Under the pieces are notes generated by a model. The model worked only from the letters and a program-made list of their open reading frames with translations, was not told where the DNA came from and did not search any database. A stretch of 63,143 nucleotides of DNA from Oscillospiraceae bacterium (GTDB lineage Bacteria; Bacillota; Clostridia; Oscillospirales; Ruminococcaceae), in contig JALEJQ010000089.1 of the NCBI GenBank assembly GCA_022769565.1, positions 1 to 63,143 on the forward strand. Direction: 5' to 3'. Positions within the stretch are counted from its first letter, which is position 1. Each line of letters starts with the position of its first letter. The translations under genes were made by a program, and so were the position numbers. Positions 42,852 to 51,700 of the stretch are shown here, in pieces.

Positions 42852-44387
42852 TTGAAATTTTATATAAACAAAATGGCAAAAGACACTATCGGGCTTACTA
42901 TTGTGTCCCTTGTATTACAAGCACTTGGAATTTTTCTTAACGCTTTCATCTCCGAAAAGCTGGGAACGGCGTCCGTCGGAATAATGACGCTGATATTCAC
43001 CCTGTTCAGCTTTATAATGGTCCTTGCCAACGGAAATATTTTTATTGCAACAAGCCGTTTTGTTTCGGAGGAAATAGGCTGCGGCAACAGGAACGTAAAA
43101 CGAATTATGCGCTACTCTTTAAGCCTTTCATTGACTTTATCCATAACCTTTACAGCGCTTTCTATTCTTCTTGCAGACGTTATCTCTGAATATGCAGACA
43201 CCGGGATAGGACTTGCCGTACCTGTACGGATAATTGCCCTATCACTCCCCCTTGCTTCGGCAGGCTCCTGTATAAAAGGCTACTTCACAGCCGTAAGGAA
43301 GATAAATGCCGCCTGCTGCGGCGACTGTGTGGAATTTTCAGCAAAATGGATATTCCTTCTTACTTCCGTAATTTTCCTTATTGACAAGGGCTATGACATA
43401 TACACCCTTATCGCCTTTTCAATTTTAACGGGAGAAGCGGTCAGCTTTGTTTTCTACATAATAAAGTATTCTTTCGAGTACCGCATTTTTTCAAAATATC
43501 CCTGTGGAGCGCCTAATATTGAGACCGTTCCCAAATATTTAAAAATGTATTTTCCCATACTTGTCAGCGGTTATGTGCAAATGATACTTTCCACCGCCAA
43601 CGACGCTATCGTTCCCGTTGCGCTTCTGAAATACAACGCTTCCGCCGAGAGAGCTTTAAGCGAATACGGTATGTTTGAAGCAATGATAATCCCAACGATC
43701 TTTTATCCGTCAGCATTGCTTTGCAGCCTTTCAAACGTGCTTATGCCGGAAATTGCAAGGGTGCATTCCTCAGGCAACAAAGAAAGAATGCAGGATCTGA
43801 TCGTAAAAGCACTGAGCAGTTCGTTCATATTCGCATTCTTTATAGCCGGATTGTTTTTTATGCAGGGCGTAAATATAGGAAACGTTCTGTGTTCCTCCGA
43901 CAGCCTTGTTGGAGAAACGCTGGTAAAAATGTTCCCCGTTATACCGTTCATATACCTTGAAATAATACTTGAAAGCATTTTAAAGGGTCTCGGCAAACAA
44001 AATTTCTCAACGGTAAACTCCCTTTGCGAATACATAATAAGAATAGTCTGTGTTGTTGTATTTGTAAATCGTTACGGCTTTACAGGCGTTCTTATCTCCT
44101 ACTACGCAAGCAACATTTACAGCAATATTATCAGGATAGCAGTTGTGTGCAGAACAGCCGACATACATTTCAGCATAAAAAAATTTCTCATTATCCCTTT
44201 TCTGTACAGCTCAGCAAGCTGCATCACGGCTTCCGCAGTAACAAAATACATAAAGCCCGTAAACGGCTTGCTTTCGGCGGTAATTTTTATTTCCTCCGCC
44301 TGCATAATGTTCCTTGCTGTCTATGAAGCAGGGAAAATGCTTTCAAAGGACTCATCAGGCTTTATTACGATAATCGGTAAAGCATAA
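42852..44387 (+). CDS. MOP-superfamily flippase (SpoVB/polysaccharide exporter-like)
   Basis: A TTG start follows GAGGG. The 511 residues form about 13-14 membrane helices with the pattern of SpoVB/MurJ-type polysaccharide flippases (GTASVGIMTLIFTLFSFIM near the N-terminus, then ISYYASNIYSNIIR). Members flip lipid-linked cell-wall or polysaccharide precursors, and SpoVB acts in spore cortex synthesis. Divergence from murD supports a wall-precursor role, but the cargo cannot be read from sequence. Confidence 0.8.
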   Translation: MKFYINKMAKDTIGLTIVSLVLQALGIFLNAFISEKLGTASVGIMTLIFTLFSFIMVLANGNIFIATSRFVSEEIGCGNRNVKRIMRYSLSLSLTLSITFTALSILLADVISEYADTGIGLAVPVRIIALSLPLASAGSCIKGYFTAVRKINAACCGDCVEFSAKWIFLLTSVIFLIDKGYDIYTLIAFSILTGEAVSFVFYIIKYSFEYRIFSKYPCGAPNIETVPKYLKMYFPILVSGYVQMILSTANDAIVPVALLKYNASAERALSEYGMFEAMIIPTIFYPSALLCSLSNVLMPEIARVHSSGNKERMQDLIVKALSSSFIFAFFIAGLFFMQGVNIGNVLCSSDSLVGETLVKMFPVIPFIYLEIILESILKGLGKQNFSTVNSLCEYIIRIVCVVVFVNRYGFTGVLISYYASNIYSNIIRIAVVCRTADIHFSIKKFLIIPFLYSSASCITASAVTKYIKPVNGLLSAVIFISSACIMFLAVYEAGKMLSKDSSGFITIIGKA

Positions 44388-44389
44388 TA

Positions 44390-45283
44390 TCACACATATA
44401 CATAAGGACGCATCGCTTCAAGTCTTTTTTCGCCTATTCCTTTTACGTTAAGAAGGTCATCCACCGAAGAAAAGCCTGTGGTACGGGCGTATTCCGTTAT
44501 ACGCTCCGCAAGCACCTCTCCGATCCCGTTAATTTCCATAAGCTCTTCCTTTGAAGCGGTATTGAGATCAAGGGGAAACTGCACTTCTTCACGGGAAGAT
44601 TCTGTCTGTGCTGCGGCTGAAGTAACTTGTTCGGCAGACGTTTCGGCTTTCTGCACAGGTTTTGTCACGGTCACATAGGGACGTATGCTTTCATACTTAT
44701 TTTCCCCTATGCCCTTGACATTCATTAGCTCATCCACCGAAGAAAAACCAACGGAGCGGGCATATTCGGATATACGTTCCGCAAGTACCTCGCCCACTCC
44801 GTTTATTTCCATAAGGTCTTCCTTTGAAGCGGTGTTAATATCAAGGGGAAACTGTATTTTCTTTTCCGAAGAGACAGTTGTTTCTGTGCTTTCTTCCGTT
44901 TTCGAAGCAGTTGCGGAAGAAGAACTTACCGTCACATACGGACGTATAGCTTCCAGCTTCTTTTCGCCTATTCCGCTTATATTAACAAGCTCGTCCACGG
45001 AACTGAATCCGTATTCATCGGCATAAGCAACGATCTTTTCAGCAGTTTCCCTGCCTATGCCTTCTATTTCCGCCAAAGCCTGTACGTCTGCGCTGTTCAG
45101 GTCTATAAGGCTGTCGGATAATTCATCATCATAAAATATATCATCGGCAGATATTTCTTCCGAAATATACGAAATGACAGGAACAGCCGGTTCTTCCGCA
45201 GAAAATTCCGATACGCCATATACCGCCGCAAGCAGCACCGCAGACGCCAGAAGCGTAAGAATATACACACGCTTTACATTCAT
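44390..45283 (-). CDS. Membrane-anchored ComEA-like protein with three helix-hairpin-helix units
   Basis: The protein has 297 residues. An N-terminal anchor (about 8-27) is followed by an acidic linker and then three near-identical 60-residue units: about 60-122, 147-208 and 236-297. Each has an N-terminal LNTASxEEL-type helix, a G-I-G hairpin and a second KGIGExxxExxRPYV hairpin. Acidic, Ser/Thr-rich linkers separate them. ComEA of naturally competent Firmicutes has one such unit and binds incoming duplex DNA outside the membrane. Three in series should raise avidity. A comF gene is present elsewhere in the window, but comEC is not seen. Confidence 0.85.
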   Translation of the reverse strand: MNVKRVYILTLLASAVLLAAVYGVSEFSAEEPAVPVISYISEEISADDIFYDDELSDSLIDLNSADVQALAEIEGIGRETAEKIVAYADEYGFSSVDELVNISGIGEKKLEAIRPYVTVSSSSATASKTEESTETTVSSEKKIQFPLDINTASKEDLMEINGVGEVLAERISEYARSVGFSSVDELMNVKGIGENKYESIRPYVTVTKPVQKAETSAEQVTSAAAQTESSREEVQFPLDLNTASKEELMEINGIGEVLAERITEYARTTGFSSVDDLLNVKGIGEKRLEAMRPYVYV

Positions 45284-45309
45284 ACCCGTTTTCTTAATGC
45301 CGACACGGC

Positions 45310-47556
45310 TTATTTTTCATTTTTATCGCAGTAAACTATTCCAAGTCCTACCGTACTCATATAGCATCTGCCGTAAACGTTCATATCGCCGCTTATTACA
45401 ACGCCGTTGCCTGTTCCACCAAACTGATGCTGGTCATCGTTTATTCTTACCCACGTTGCACCATTGTCTTCGGACATATAGATTCCCTTTGCTTCATTGT
45501 CCTTTGTAGTGCCGTAAATGTATATTACATAAGGATCGCCATCATTCTTCGCCTTGCCTATACCTACAGCTTCGCAGTAAACAACGCCCTGAACAAGCTC
45601 AACATTGTCGCCGTGTTCGGTTGCTCTGTAAAGTCCTGCACCTCCGGGAATGTAGAATGTACCCTCTTCTCCCGGAACAACACAAAGACGTTTGAAGCTG
45701 GGATTTACAAGATTCATCTTCTTAAAGCTCTTTCCGCCGTCAGAGCTGAGGTAAACATTGCCCTTTCCGCAGCCGTAAACATAGCTGCTGTTTTCGGAGT
45801 CGCCGATAAGATATATTCCGTTTCCTGTTATGCCGGAGCATTCATTCCATGTTGCGCCCCAGTCCTCGGTATAATATGCCTTCATACCGTTCTCAGAGCT
45901 CCATATAAGGCGTGAACCGTCGGCAGTAAGTGCTACGCTGCCGTTATAAAGTGCTTTGCCCTCCTGAGGAGAATTGGTAATAAAGCTCCATGTCTTTCCG
46001 CCGTCAGTAGAATAGGTAAGCTTCTGTTCGCTTTCGCTTCCGCCGACCTTAGCCCACATATCCCTGTTCTGTGTGGCAATGGTTATGCTTGTGGTAGAAC
46101 CTATCTTGTCCTGATGACGTACACCGGAAGAATAAATATCTTCATTAACGAATCCATCATAGTCCATAACAGCCGAAACAAGAGGATAATCCTTCATTGA
46201 AATTATTTCCATAGGTACGGTTTCTTCAATTCCCCTTGCGTTGAAATAAAATTCGGGGCTTTCGCTCCAGATATTGTCGCAGGCAAAAACGCCGTTGCCG
46301 GAGGTCACCATTATTTCATCGGAATTGAACGGATTTATCGCCATAGAACAGCACCAGTGAATAGCGCAGTCCTCTATCCAAGAAGTACCGTTAGTTGACA
46401 TAGTCATTGTTTCAAGCAGGTTTGTCCATGTCTTTCCTCCGTCAACAGAGGTATAGAAAACATCTCCGTAAGCGCCGTTGGGCTGTGCTTTCCATATGCC
46501 TGTGGACACAAGTACCAGCTTGTTATCGTCCTTGGGGTCAATAACTATATCACCGTAGGACTGATATTCGGGGGCAATACTTTCAGCAGATTTGTCGGAA
46601 GCGTTATATCTGTAAACTCCGCCGAGAGCGCAGTTCCAAGGTCCTTCGTTATTTGCATAAACAACGTACACATTGCCCTGTGAATCCAGCTTTATTCTCT
46701 CAGGCATCAGATCATTTACTGCATTTTCAACAACAGACCATGTAGCTCCGCCGTCCTCGGAAACAAAGAAGTTGCCTTCATCCTTTCCTTTCTGTGAAAC
46801 GGAAGCGTAAATGCGCTGAGTTACGCCGTCCTTAGCGGAAGACGGGTCAAAAGCAATGGAGTTTATACCGTTTCCGTTGCTTGTTGAAGTTACAGGGAAG
46901 CTGCTTACAGATTCCCAGGTTTTGCCGCCGTCGGTGCTTTTTATCATGCCGCCTGTTCTTCCGCCGGCAAAAATGACATCGCCGTTATTGGGGTCAACAG
47001 CGATCCTTTCGCCGTTTCCTCGTCCCATTCCGTTGCCGTGGACCTTTATAAGATCGTTAATATCAATTACCTCAAAGGTCTCGCCGTAATCCTCCGAGCG
47101 GAGAAGAGCGGTCTTTCCGCCGCTGAAATACTCCGTTCCGGCAAGCAAATATACCTTTGAAGCGTCATTAGGGTCTACTGCAAGACCGTCAATGCCGAGA
47201 TAACCCTTATCGTCCTCGGATACCCAATAGCTGATAGACTTCCAGCGCTGCTCATCCTCAGACCAGCGGTACGCTCCGCCTACGTCTGTTCTTGCATAAT
47301 AAACATTTTCCTCACAAGTGCTGAACACGCCCGTTACAAATCCTCCGCCGTTCATTTCCACCTGACCGTAAGTCCAGCCGTTGTTAACAGCGGCAGTGTT
47401 TTCTGAACCTTGCTCTGTTACGGAAGTACCCCCTTCAGCAGAGGCTCCCGTTCCCCCGTTTTCTTCCTTATCGGAACATCCGGAAAAAGCTGCAAGAACC
47501 ATAAAAGCCGCCGTTAAAGCTGCAGCCGTTCTTTTCAACATAGTATTATTCGTCAT
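45310..47556 (-). CDS. GH74-family xyloglucanase-type lipoprotein
   Basis: The protein has 748 residues. A lipoprotein signal ends in the lipobox LAAFSGC (Cys about 27), then a Gly/Glu-rich linker leads into the GH74 double beta-propeller. The start of the fold, EMNGGGFVTGV and YYARTDVGGAYRW, holds the first catalytic Asp. The second Asp lies in SAVMDYDGF at about 470. Repeated STDGGKTW and SEDxGATW BNR-type blocks mark the propeller blades. GH74 enzymes cut the beta-1,4-glucan backbone of xyloglucan, so this would act on plant cell-wall polymer at the cell surface. A LacI-type operator lies just downstream of its promoter. Confidence 0.88.
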   Translation of the reverse strand: MTNNTMLKRTAAALTAAFMVLAAFSGCSDKEENGGTGASAEGGTSVTEQGSENTAAVNNGWTYGQVEMNGGGFVTGVFSTCEENVYYARTDVGGAYRWSEDEQRWKSISYWVSEDDKGYLGIDGLAVDPNDASKVYLLAGTEYFSGGKTALLRSEDYGETFEVIDINDLIKVHGNGMGRGNGERIAVDPNNGDVIFAGGRTGGMIKSTDGGKTWESVSSFPVTSTSNGNGINSIAFDPSSAKDGVTQRIYASVSQKGKDEGNFFVSEDGGATWSVVENAVNDLMPERIKLDSQGNVYVVYANNEGPWNCALGGVYRYNASDKSAESIAPEYQSYGDIVIDPKDDNKLVLVSTGIWKAQPNGAYGDVFYTSVDGGKTWTNLLETMTMSTNGTSWIEDCAIHWCCSMAINPFNSDEIMVTSGNGVFACDNIWSESPEFYFNARGIEETVPMEIISMKDYPLVSAVMDYDGFVNEDIYSSGVRHQDKIGSTTSITIATQNRDMWAKVGGSESEQKLTYSTDGGKTWSFITNSPQEGKALYNGSVALTADGSRLIWSSENGMKAYYTEDWGATWNECSGITGNGIYLIGDSENSSYVYGCGKGNVYLSSDGGKSFKKMNLVNPSFKRLCVVPGEEGTFYIPGGAGLYRATEHGDNVELVQGVVYCEAVGIGKAKNDGDPYVIYIYGTTKDNEAKGIYMSEDNGATWVRINDDQHQFGGTGNGVVISGDMNVYGRCYMSTVGLGIVYCDKNEK

Positions 47557-47641
47557 TATTAACTATCCTTTCTTAGGTTTTTGAATTTAATTAGCTGATA
47601 TATTTACATTTGCAATATATGTTAATATCAGATTTTACCAT

Positions 47642-47657
47642 ATGGAAACGTTTTCTA
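47642..47657. promoter_or_regulatory. LacI/CcpA-type operator of the GH74 gene
   Basis: ATGGAAACGTTTTCTA matches the catabolite-responsive element pattern WTGNAARCGNWWWCAW at all but one position, centred on CG. It begins about 10 bases downstream of the -10 box, so it covers the transcription start. A bound repressor would block initiation. Confidence 0.7.
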
Positions 47658-47667
47658 CATTTTATTA

Positions 47668-47696
47668 ATTATACAACACATTCACCTCAAAGTCAA
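47668..47696 (-). promoter_or_regulatory. Promoter of the GH74 gene
   Basis: On the minus strand TTGACT (47696-47691), 17 bases and TATAAT (47673-47668), about 110 bases before the ATG. Confidence 0.75.
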
Positions 47697-47730
47697 TATT
47701 TTTTGGCAATTTTACTAAATAATGCGTAGA

Positions 47731-48384
47731 CTATAGACTGATAATATCCATAAGCGCATCAACGTCAGCCGCAATATAGTCTGCTCCGGCTTTTCTCAGT
47801 TCATCTTCCGAACCGTAACCGTACAGCACACCTGCCGAATCTATGCCGTTGTCTGCCGCTCCCTCTATATCAAATTTTCTGTCGCCTATCATTAAAATTT
47901 TTGATCTGTCGCAAATTTCAAGGCTTTTTACTGCACCGGCAATGACCTCCGTTTTTGTAAGCAAGGATTTATCAAGAGAAGCTCCTGCAATATGAGTAAA
48001 ATATCCCTCAAGTCCGAAATGCGCTATAATACGCTTTGCAAAAACCTCCGGCTTTGATGTTGCAAGAACAGCCTTTCCGCCCTGCTCCGTCAAACGTTTC
48101 AGCATTTCTTCAATTCCGCTGTAAATATCTCCGTCAAAAATACCGTCACGGGTGTAATATTCACGGTAAAAAACTACCCCTTTATCCGCTTCATCATCTG
48201 AAAAGCCATAAAAATCCCTGAATGAATCCCTCAGCGGCGGACCGATAAACAATTTCAGCTTGTCCTCGTTTTTCTCGTCTATCCCGAATTTTTCAAGGGC
48301 ATATCGTACCGATCTCATTATCCCTCTGCCGGAATCGAATATAGTTCCGTCAAGGTCGAAAAAAATGTACTCATATTTATTCAT
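47731..48384 (-). CDS. HAD-family phosphatase (phosphoglycolate phosphatase-like)
   Basis: The 217-residue protein has HAD motif I FFDLDGTIFDS (nucleophile Asp10), motif II in VLATSKPEVFA and motifs III-IV in KILMIGDRKFDIEGAADNG. The helical cap between about 20 and 85 is of the PGP/Gph class. The substrate is probably a small phosphate ester. The foldback repeat starts 26 bases upstream of the ATG, so the promoter may have been supplied or displaced by that element. Confidence 0.85.
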   Translation of the reverse strand: MNKYEYIFFDLDGTIFDSGRGIMRSVRYALEKFGIDEKNEDKLKLFIGPPLRDSFRDFYGFSDDEADKGVVFYREYYTRDGIFDGDIYSGIEEMLKRLTEQGGKAVLATSKPEVFAKRIIAHFGLEGYFTHIAGASLDKSLLTKTEVIAGAVKSLEICDRSKILMIGDRKFDIEGAADNGIDSAGVLYGYGSEDELRKAGADYIAADVDALMDIISL

Positions 48385-48409
48385 TAAAAAATCTCCGTTC
48401 GTACTTTTC

Positions 48410-48580
48410 TTAAGGGGTTCTCTAAAAACCGGGACACGAGCAGTTCATCGTCAGGGCAAAGGGCAGCTTCAAGGCGTCAGACCGCAGTAATACTTGGTGT
48501 ATTGCAAGGTCTGACAACGCAGAAGATGTCCTTTGCCGTAGATGAACTGCCGTGAAGGAGGTTTTTAGAGGTTCCCTTAA
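48410..48580. repeat. Foldback repeat element, copy 2 (171 bp)
   Basis: Ends at 48410-48430 and 48560-48580 are complementary over 21 positions with about three mismatches (outer TTAAGGG, inner CTCTAAAAACC). Inner perfect pairs are GCAGTTCATC (48440-48449) with GATGAACTGC (48541-48550), GGCAAAGG (48455-48462) with CCTTTGCC (48530-48537) and GTCAGACC (48476-48483) with GGTCTGAC (48508-48515). Almost the whole element folds into one long hairpin. The core at 48480-48509 matches copy 1 in inverted orientation. Confidence 0.8.
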
Positions 48581-48621
48581 AGTATACCATTTAATGCTTG
48601 TAATTTCAAGGCGGATTTTAC

Positions 48622-48666
48622 AAAAAAATAAGCCTTACTTGTAAAATCCGCATTTTACAAGTAAGG
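48622..48666 (-). terminator. Terminator of the yibE/F gene
   Basis: CCTTACTTGTAAAA (48633-48646) and TTTTACAAGTAAGG (48653-48666) form a perfect 14-bp stem, followed on the minus strand by CTTATTTTTTTG. Next to it lies a second, mutually exclusive 12-bp pairing (48611-48622 with 48640-48651). Confidence 0.8.
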
Positions 48667-48681
48667 ACAAAATATTGAAAA

Positions 48682-49833
48682 TTATTGCTCTTTACGACTA
48701 TCCTCTTTTTTATGTTCAGCCAGAAGCATACCGCCTGCAATTGCCGTAAGCGGAGCAACACACACAAGTCCGAAGCTGCCAACTACCGTATGCACAATTT
48801 CCGCCGCAACATACTTGTAGTTCAGAATGTTTCCTATGGGAGTTCCCTGCGCCATAAATACCATAAGCAAAGCAATGCAGCTTCCCGAGTATGCCAGCAG
48901 CAGCGTCGTTGTTATAGTTCCCATTGCCGCACGTCCGACATTCATACCCGACTTTACCGCTTCAAGCCGTGTTATATCAGGCTTCTTGGCAACGACCTCA
49001 GCTATTGCAGAAGTAATGTCGACCGCTAAGTCCATAACAGCTCCCGATGAGCCGATAAAGATCGAAGCCATAAATATCTGCGTAAGGTTAAGGTCGCTGA
49101 AACCGCTGTATAAAAGGCTTTCCGAATATGACATTACCGCACCGTGTATTTTAAATTCATCTGTAAAAATAATTCCTATGACAGCCGTTACGATTATTCC
49201 CGAAATTATACCCGTTACAGCGGCAAGCGTTCTCTTGTCAAAGCCGTAAACCAGCGCAACTATTATAAACGACAGCACTGTAATAATTATTCCGCCTACA
49301 ATAATGGGATTATGCCCCTTTAAATAGCACGGAACAACGACCTTCCATATCATAAGCACCGTTATTATAAAGGAAAGTACCGACCGCACACCTGTCTGAC
49401 CTGCAAAAAAAATAAGAAATACCGCAAATATCACGGCAAGCACAAGCTCTGCATTAAGCCTGTAATGGTCTGTCATAGTCACGGAAAGAATTTCATCTCC
49501 CGAATAACTTATTACCGCATAGGCTTTATCTCCCGGAGAGAACAGCTTATCCTGTTCAAGAGAACCCGTAAGCATATTTACTGCCTGAACCGTTCGTCCC
49601 TTGAAAATTCCGCTTAACACCGTTGCCTCGCAGCTTTGTTCGCCTGAACGTATAAGCCCCGTATCTATAATATTATCGTTGTTGACGGAAAGCACTCTTA
49701 CAGGGCGGCGTTCCGTACCCTTATATATCTGCGCACCCTCAAATCCTGTAGGAATAAGAAACAGAACGATTATCATAACCAAAGCTGCAAGGACAGGAGC
49801 GTGGTATGCGATTTTTTCTCTTGTAATTTTCAT
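48682..49833 (-). CDS. YibE/F-family membrane protein
   Basis: The 383-residue protein starts with one membrane helix, a roughly 100-residue extracytoplasmic part and then seven or more helices. The family block is GSSGAVMDLAVDITSAIAEV with the conserved Asp, followed by MNVGRAAMGTITTTLLLAYSG. The YibE/F family is a putative transporter or channel-like group of unknown function, widespread in Firmicutes. It is flanked by its own terminator and not obviously in an operon. Confidence 0.85.
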   Translation of the reverse strand: MKITREKIAYHAPVLAALVMIIVLFLIPTGFEGAQIYKGTERRPVRVLSVNNDNIIDTGLIRSGEQSCEATVLSGIFKGRTVQAVNMLTGSLEQDKLFSPGDKAYAVISYSGDEILSVTMTDHYRLNAELVLAVIFAVFLIFFAGQTGVRSVLSFIITVLMIWKVVVPCYLKGHNPIIVGGIIITVLSFIIVALVYGFDKRTLAAVTGIISGIIVTAVIGIIFTDEFKIHGAVMSYSESLLYSGFSDLNLTQIFMASIFIGSSGAVMDLAVDITSAIAEVVAKKPDITRLEAVKSGMNVGRAAMGTITTTLLLAYSGSCIALLMVFMAQGTPIGNILNYKYVAAEIVHTVVGSFGLVCVAPLTAIAGGMLLAEHKKEDSRKEQ

Positions 49834-49861
49834 TTTGTATCACCTGATCAGCATATAACAA

Positions 49862-49893
49862 CACCGTGCAAAGTTTTTCCGCTCTGCACGGTG
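49862..49893 (-). terminator. Terminator of the alkaline phosphatase gene
   Basis: CACCGTGCA (49862-49870) and TGCACGGTG (49885-49893) form a perfect 9-bp stem, about 45 bases after the phosphatase stop. The T run on the minus strand (TTGTTATAT) is weak. Confidence 0.55.
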
Positions 49894-49939
49894 CTGTATT
49901 AAAAAAGGGGAAGTTTATGAAGAATTCTAAGTTTAGGGT

Positions 49940-51529
49940 TTACTTAACGTTTGTAAGCTGTGCAAGGTAGTTGTAAATGTCGGTATTGTCATATGTTCCG
50001 CCGAACAGCTCAGAACCTGCGCCCTGTGCGTAAACTGCAACAGGAAGTCCTGTGTGAGCATAGGAAGCGAAGTTGATGCCCGACTTGTTGTTGAGCAGAT
50101 GAGTAATTGTAACGGTGAGAGGCTCATAGCTGCCGTAGAGGACATATTCTTCCTGACTTATCTCCTCATCGCCTGTTCTTGTCATAGTAGCTTCGTATGC
50201 AGCCTTCAGCTTTTCATATTCATATTCGGTAAGCTCAAGAGTACCGCTGTTATTGGATTCGGGGTGCTTGTCGGCGCTGTCCATCTGAGCTTCATATTCT
50301 GCAGAACCTGCAGGGGGAACAAGTCCGAACAGCTTTGTAATGTCCTTCATGACCTTGCTGAAGCTGGTGTTGTTTTCCTTATACTTTGAAACATAATCGG
50401 AATCAAACTTAGCGTAAGAAATTTTCTGGTTTTTAAGGTTTGTAAGGAATGTGTCGTAATTTGTACCTGCATAACCGATAGTCAGACCGCCTGTTTCATG
50501 GTCGCCTGTAACGATGATAAGGGTCTCATCGGGGTGTTCGTTGTAGAAATCAATTGCCTTTCCAACCGCTGTGCTGAGAGCAAGTGTATCGGAAATTGTG
50601 GAGCCTGCGTCATTTGCGTGGCAAGCCCAGTCAATTTTTCCGCCTTCTACCATCATAAAGAAGCCTGTATCGTTGTCAAGAACCTCTATGCCCTTTTCAA
50701 CATAGTCGCTGAGAGCCCATTCGCCCTTCTTACGGTCGTTGTTGTAAGAAATAGAACCGCTGTCTGCGATAGTTTCGGAAATAACGAGTGCCTTTCCGTC
50801 TGCTGCGGTAAGCTTTTCAGCCTCAGCCTGAGTTTTGATTACCTTGTAGCCTGCCTGTTCTGCAAGAACATAGCTGTCGGTCTGGTCACCGTTTGCACCT
50901 GTGGTCTGTTTAAGCGCTCCGCCTGCAAAATAATCAAAACCGCTTTCAATAAGCTCCTCGCTTATCTCATAATAGCTGTTTCTGCTTGCCTGATGTGCAT
51001 AGTAAGCCGCAGGAGTTGCGTGGTTAAGATTAACGGTGGAAACTATGCCTATTTTGTATCCAAGCTGCTTTTTCAGCTTTTCTGCAATGGTCTCATATTC
51101 GGTCGTAAAGGTCTCGTCCATATTAATAGTACCGCTGTATGTTTTGTAGCCTGTTGCAAGAGACGTTGCGGTCGAAGCGGAGTCCGGACAGAATGATGTT
51201 GAATCGTATGTTGCGGCAGAACCTGCAACGGGGAATTTCATAAAGTTGAGGACCTTTTCTGCTTCAAGTATTCCGTTGTCGTTTGTGTCAGCAAGAGCGG
51301 AGTAATAGTCTGCCGTTGCCTGGATCTGAGGATAGCTCATACCGTCACCGATAAACATAAAAATGTACTTGGGAGTTTTGCCTGTGTACTGGCTTGCGGA
51401 AACAGCTTTCTGTGCGCCAAGCTCCGTTTTAGTGTTGTTTACGGCAGTAACGGTTGAAGCTGCGGTAGCGGCAAGTATAGTAATTGCCGAAGCTATCGCA
51501 ATGGTTTTCTTGACATTGGATCTTATCAT
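49940..51529 (-). CDS. Alkaline phosphatase, secreted
   Basis: The protein has 529 residues. A signal peptide covers about 1-28. The catalytic block FCPDSASTATSLATGYKTY (Ser about 120) and the metal ligands MFIGDGMSYPQ (Asp), MVEGGKIDWACHAND (Glu, Asp, His), VTGDHETGGL (Asp, His) and the C-terminal YAHTGLPVAVY (His) all fit the PhoA-type family. It hydrolyses phosphate monoesters outside the membrane and would supply phosphate. An acidic, Ser/Asn-rich insertion (about 380-420) is not in E. coli PhoA. It is transcribed alone. Confidence 0.93.
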   Translation of the reverse strand: MIRSNVKKTIAIASAITILAATAASTVTAVNNTKTELGAQKAVSASQYTGKTPKYIFMFIGDGMSYPQIQATADYYSALADTNDNGILEAEKVLNFMKFPVAGSAATYDSTSFCPDSASTATSLATGYKTYSGTINMDETFTTEYETIAEKLKKQLGYKIGIVSTVNLNHATPAAYYAHQASRNSYYEISEELIESGFDYFAGGALKQTTGANGDQTDSYVLAEQAGYKVIKTQAEAEKLTAADGKALVISETIADSGSISYNNDRKKGEWALSDYVEKGIEVLDNDTGFFMMVEGGKIDWACHANDAGSTISDTLALSTAVGKAIDFYNEHPDETLIIVTGDHETGGLTIGYAGTNYDTFLTNLKNQKISYAKFDSDYVSKYKENNTSFSKVMKDITKLFGLVPPAGSAEYEAQMDSADKHPESNNSGTLELTEYEYEKLKAAYEATMTRTGDEEISQEEYVLYGSYEPLTVTITHLLNNKSGINFASYAHTGLPVAVYAQGAGSELFGGTYDNTDIYNYLAQLTNVK

Positions 51530-51651
51530 ATCTTTCTCTCCTTGTAATTTGATTACGGTTTATATTTTATTATTTCATTGTAAAATCCGTAATCCCGCCA
51601 AAGTGAAATGTAAAATAAATAAAGTTATAAATATGTTAAATCCAAATTCAC

Positions 51652-51687
51652 AAAAAAACAGCTTCCGAAAAATTCATTCGGAAGCTG
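51652..51687 (-). terminator. Terminator of the LacI-family gene
   Basis: CAGCTTCCGAA (51659-51669) and TTCGGAAGCTG (51677-51687) form a perfect 11-bp stem followed on the minus strand by TTTTTTTGTG. Confidence 0.85.
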
Positions 51688-51700
51688 TAATAGTACATAT

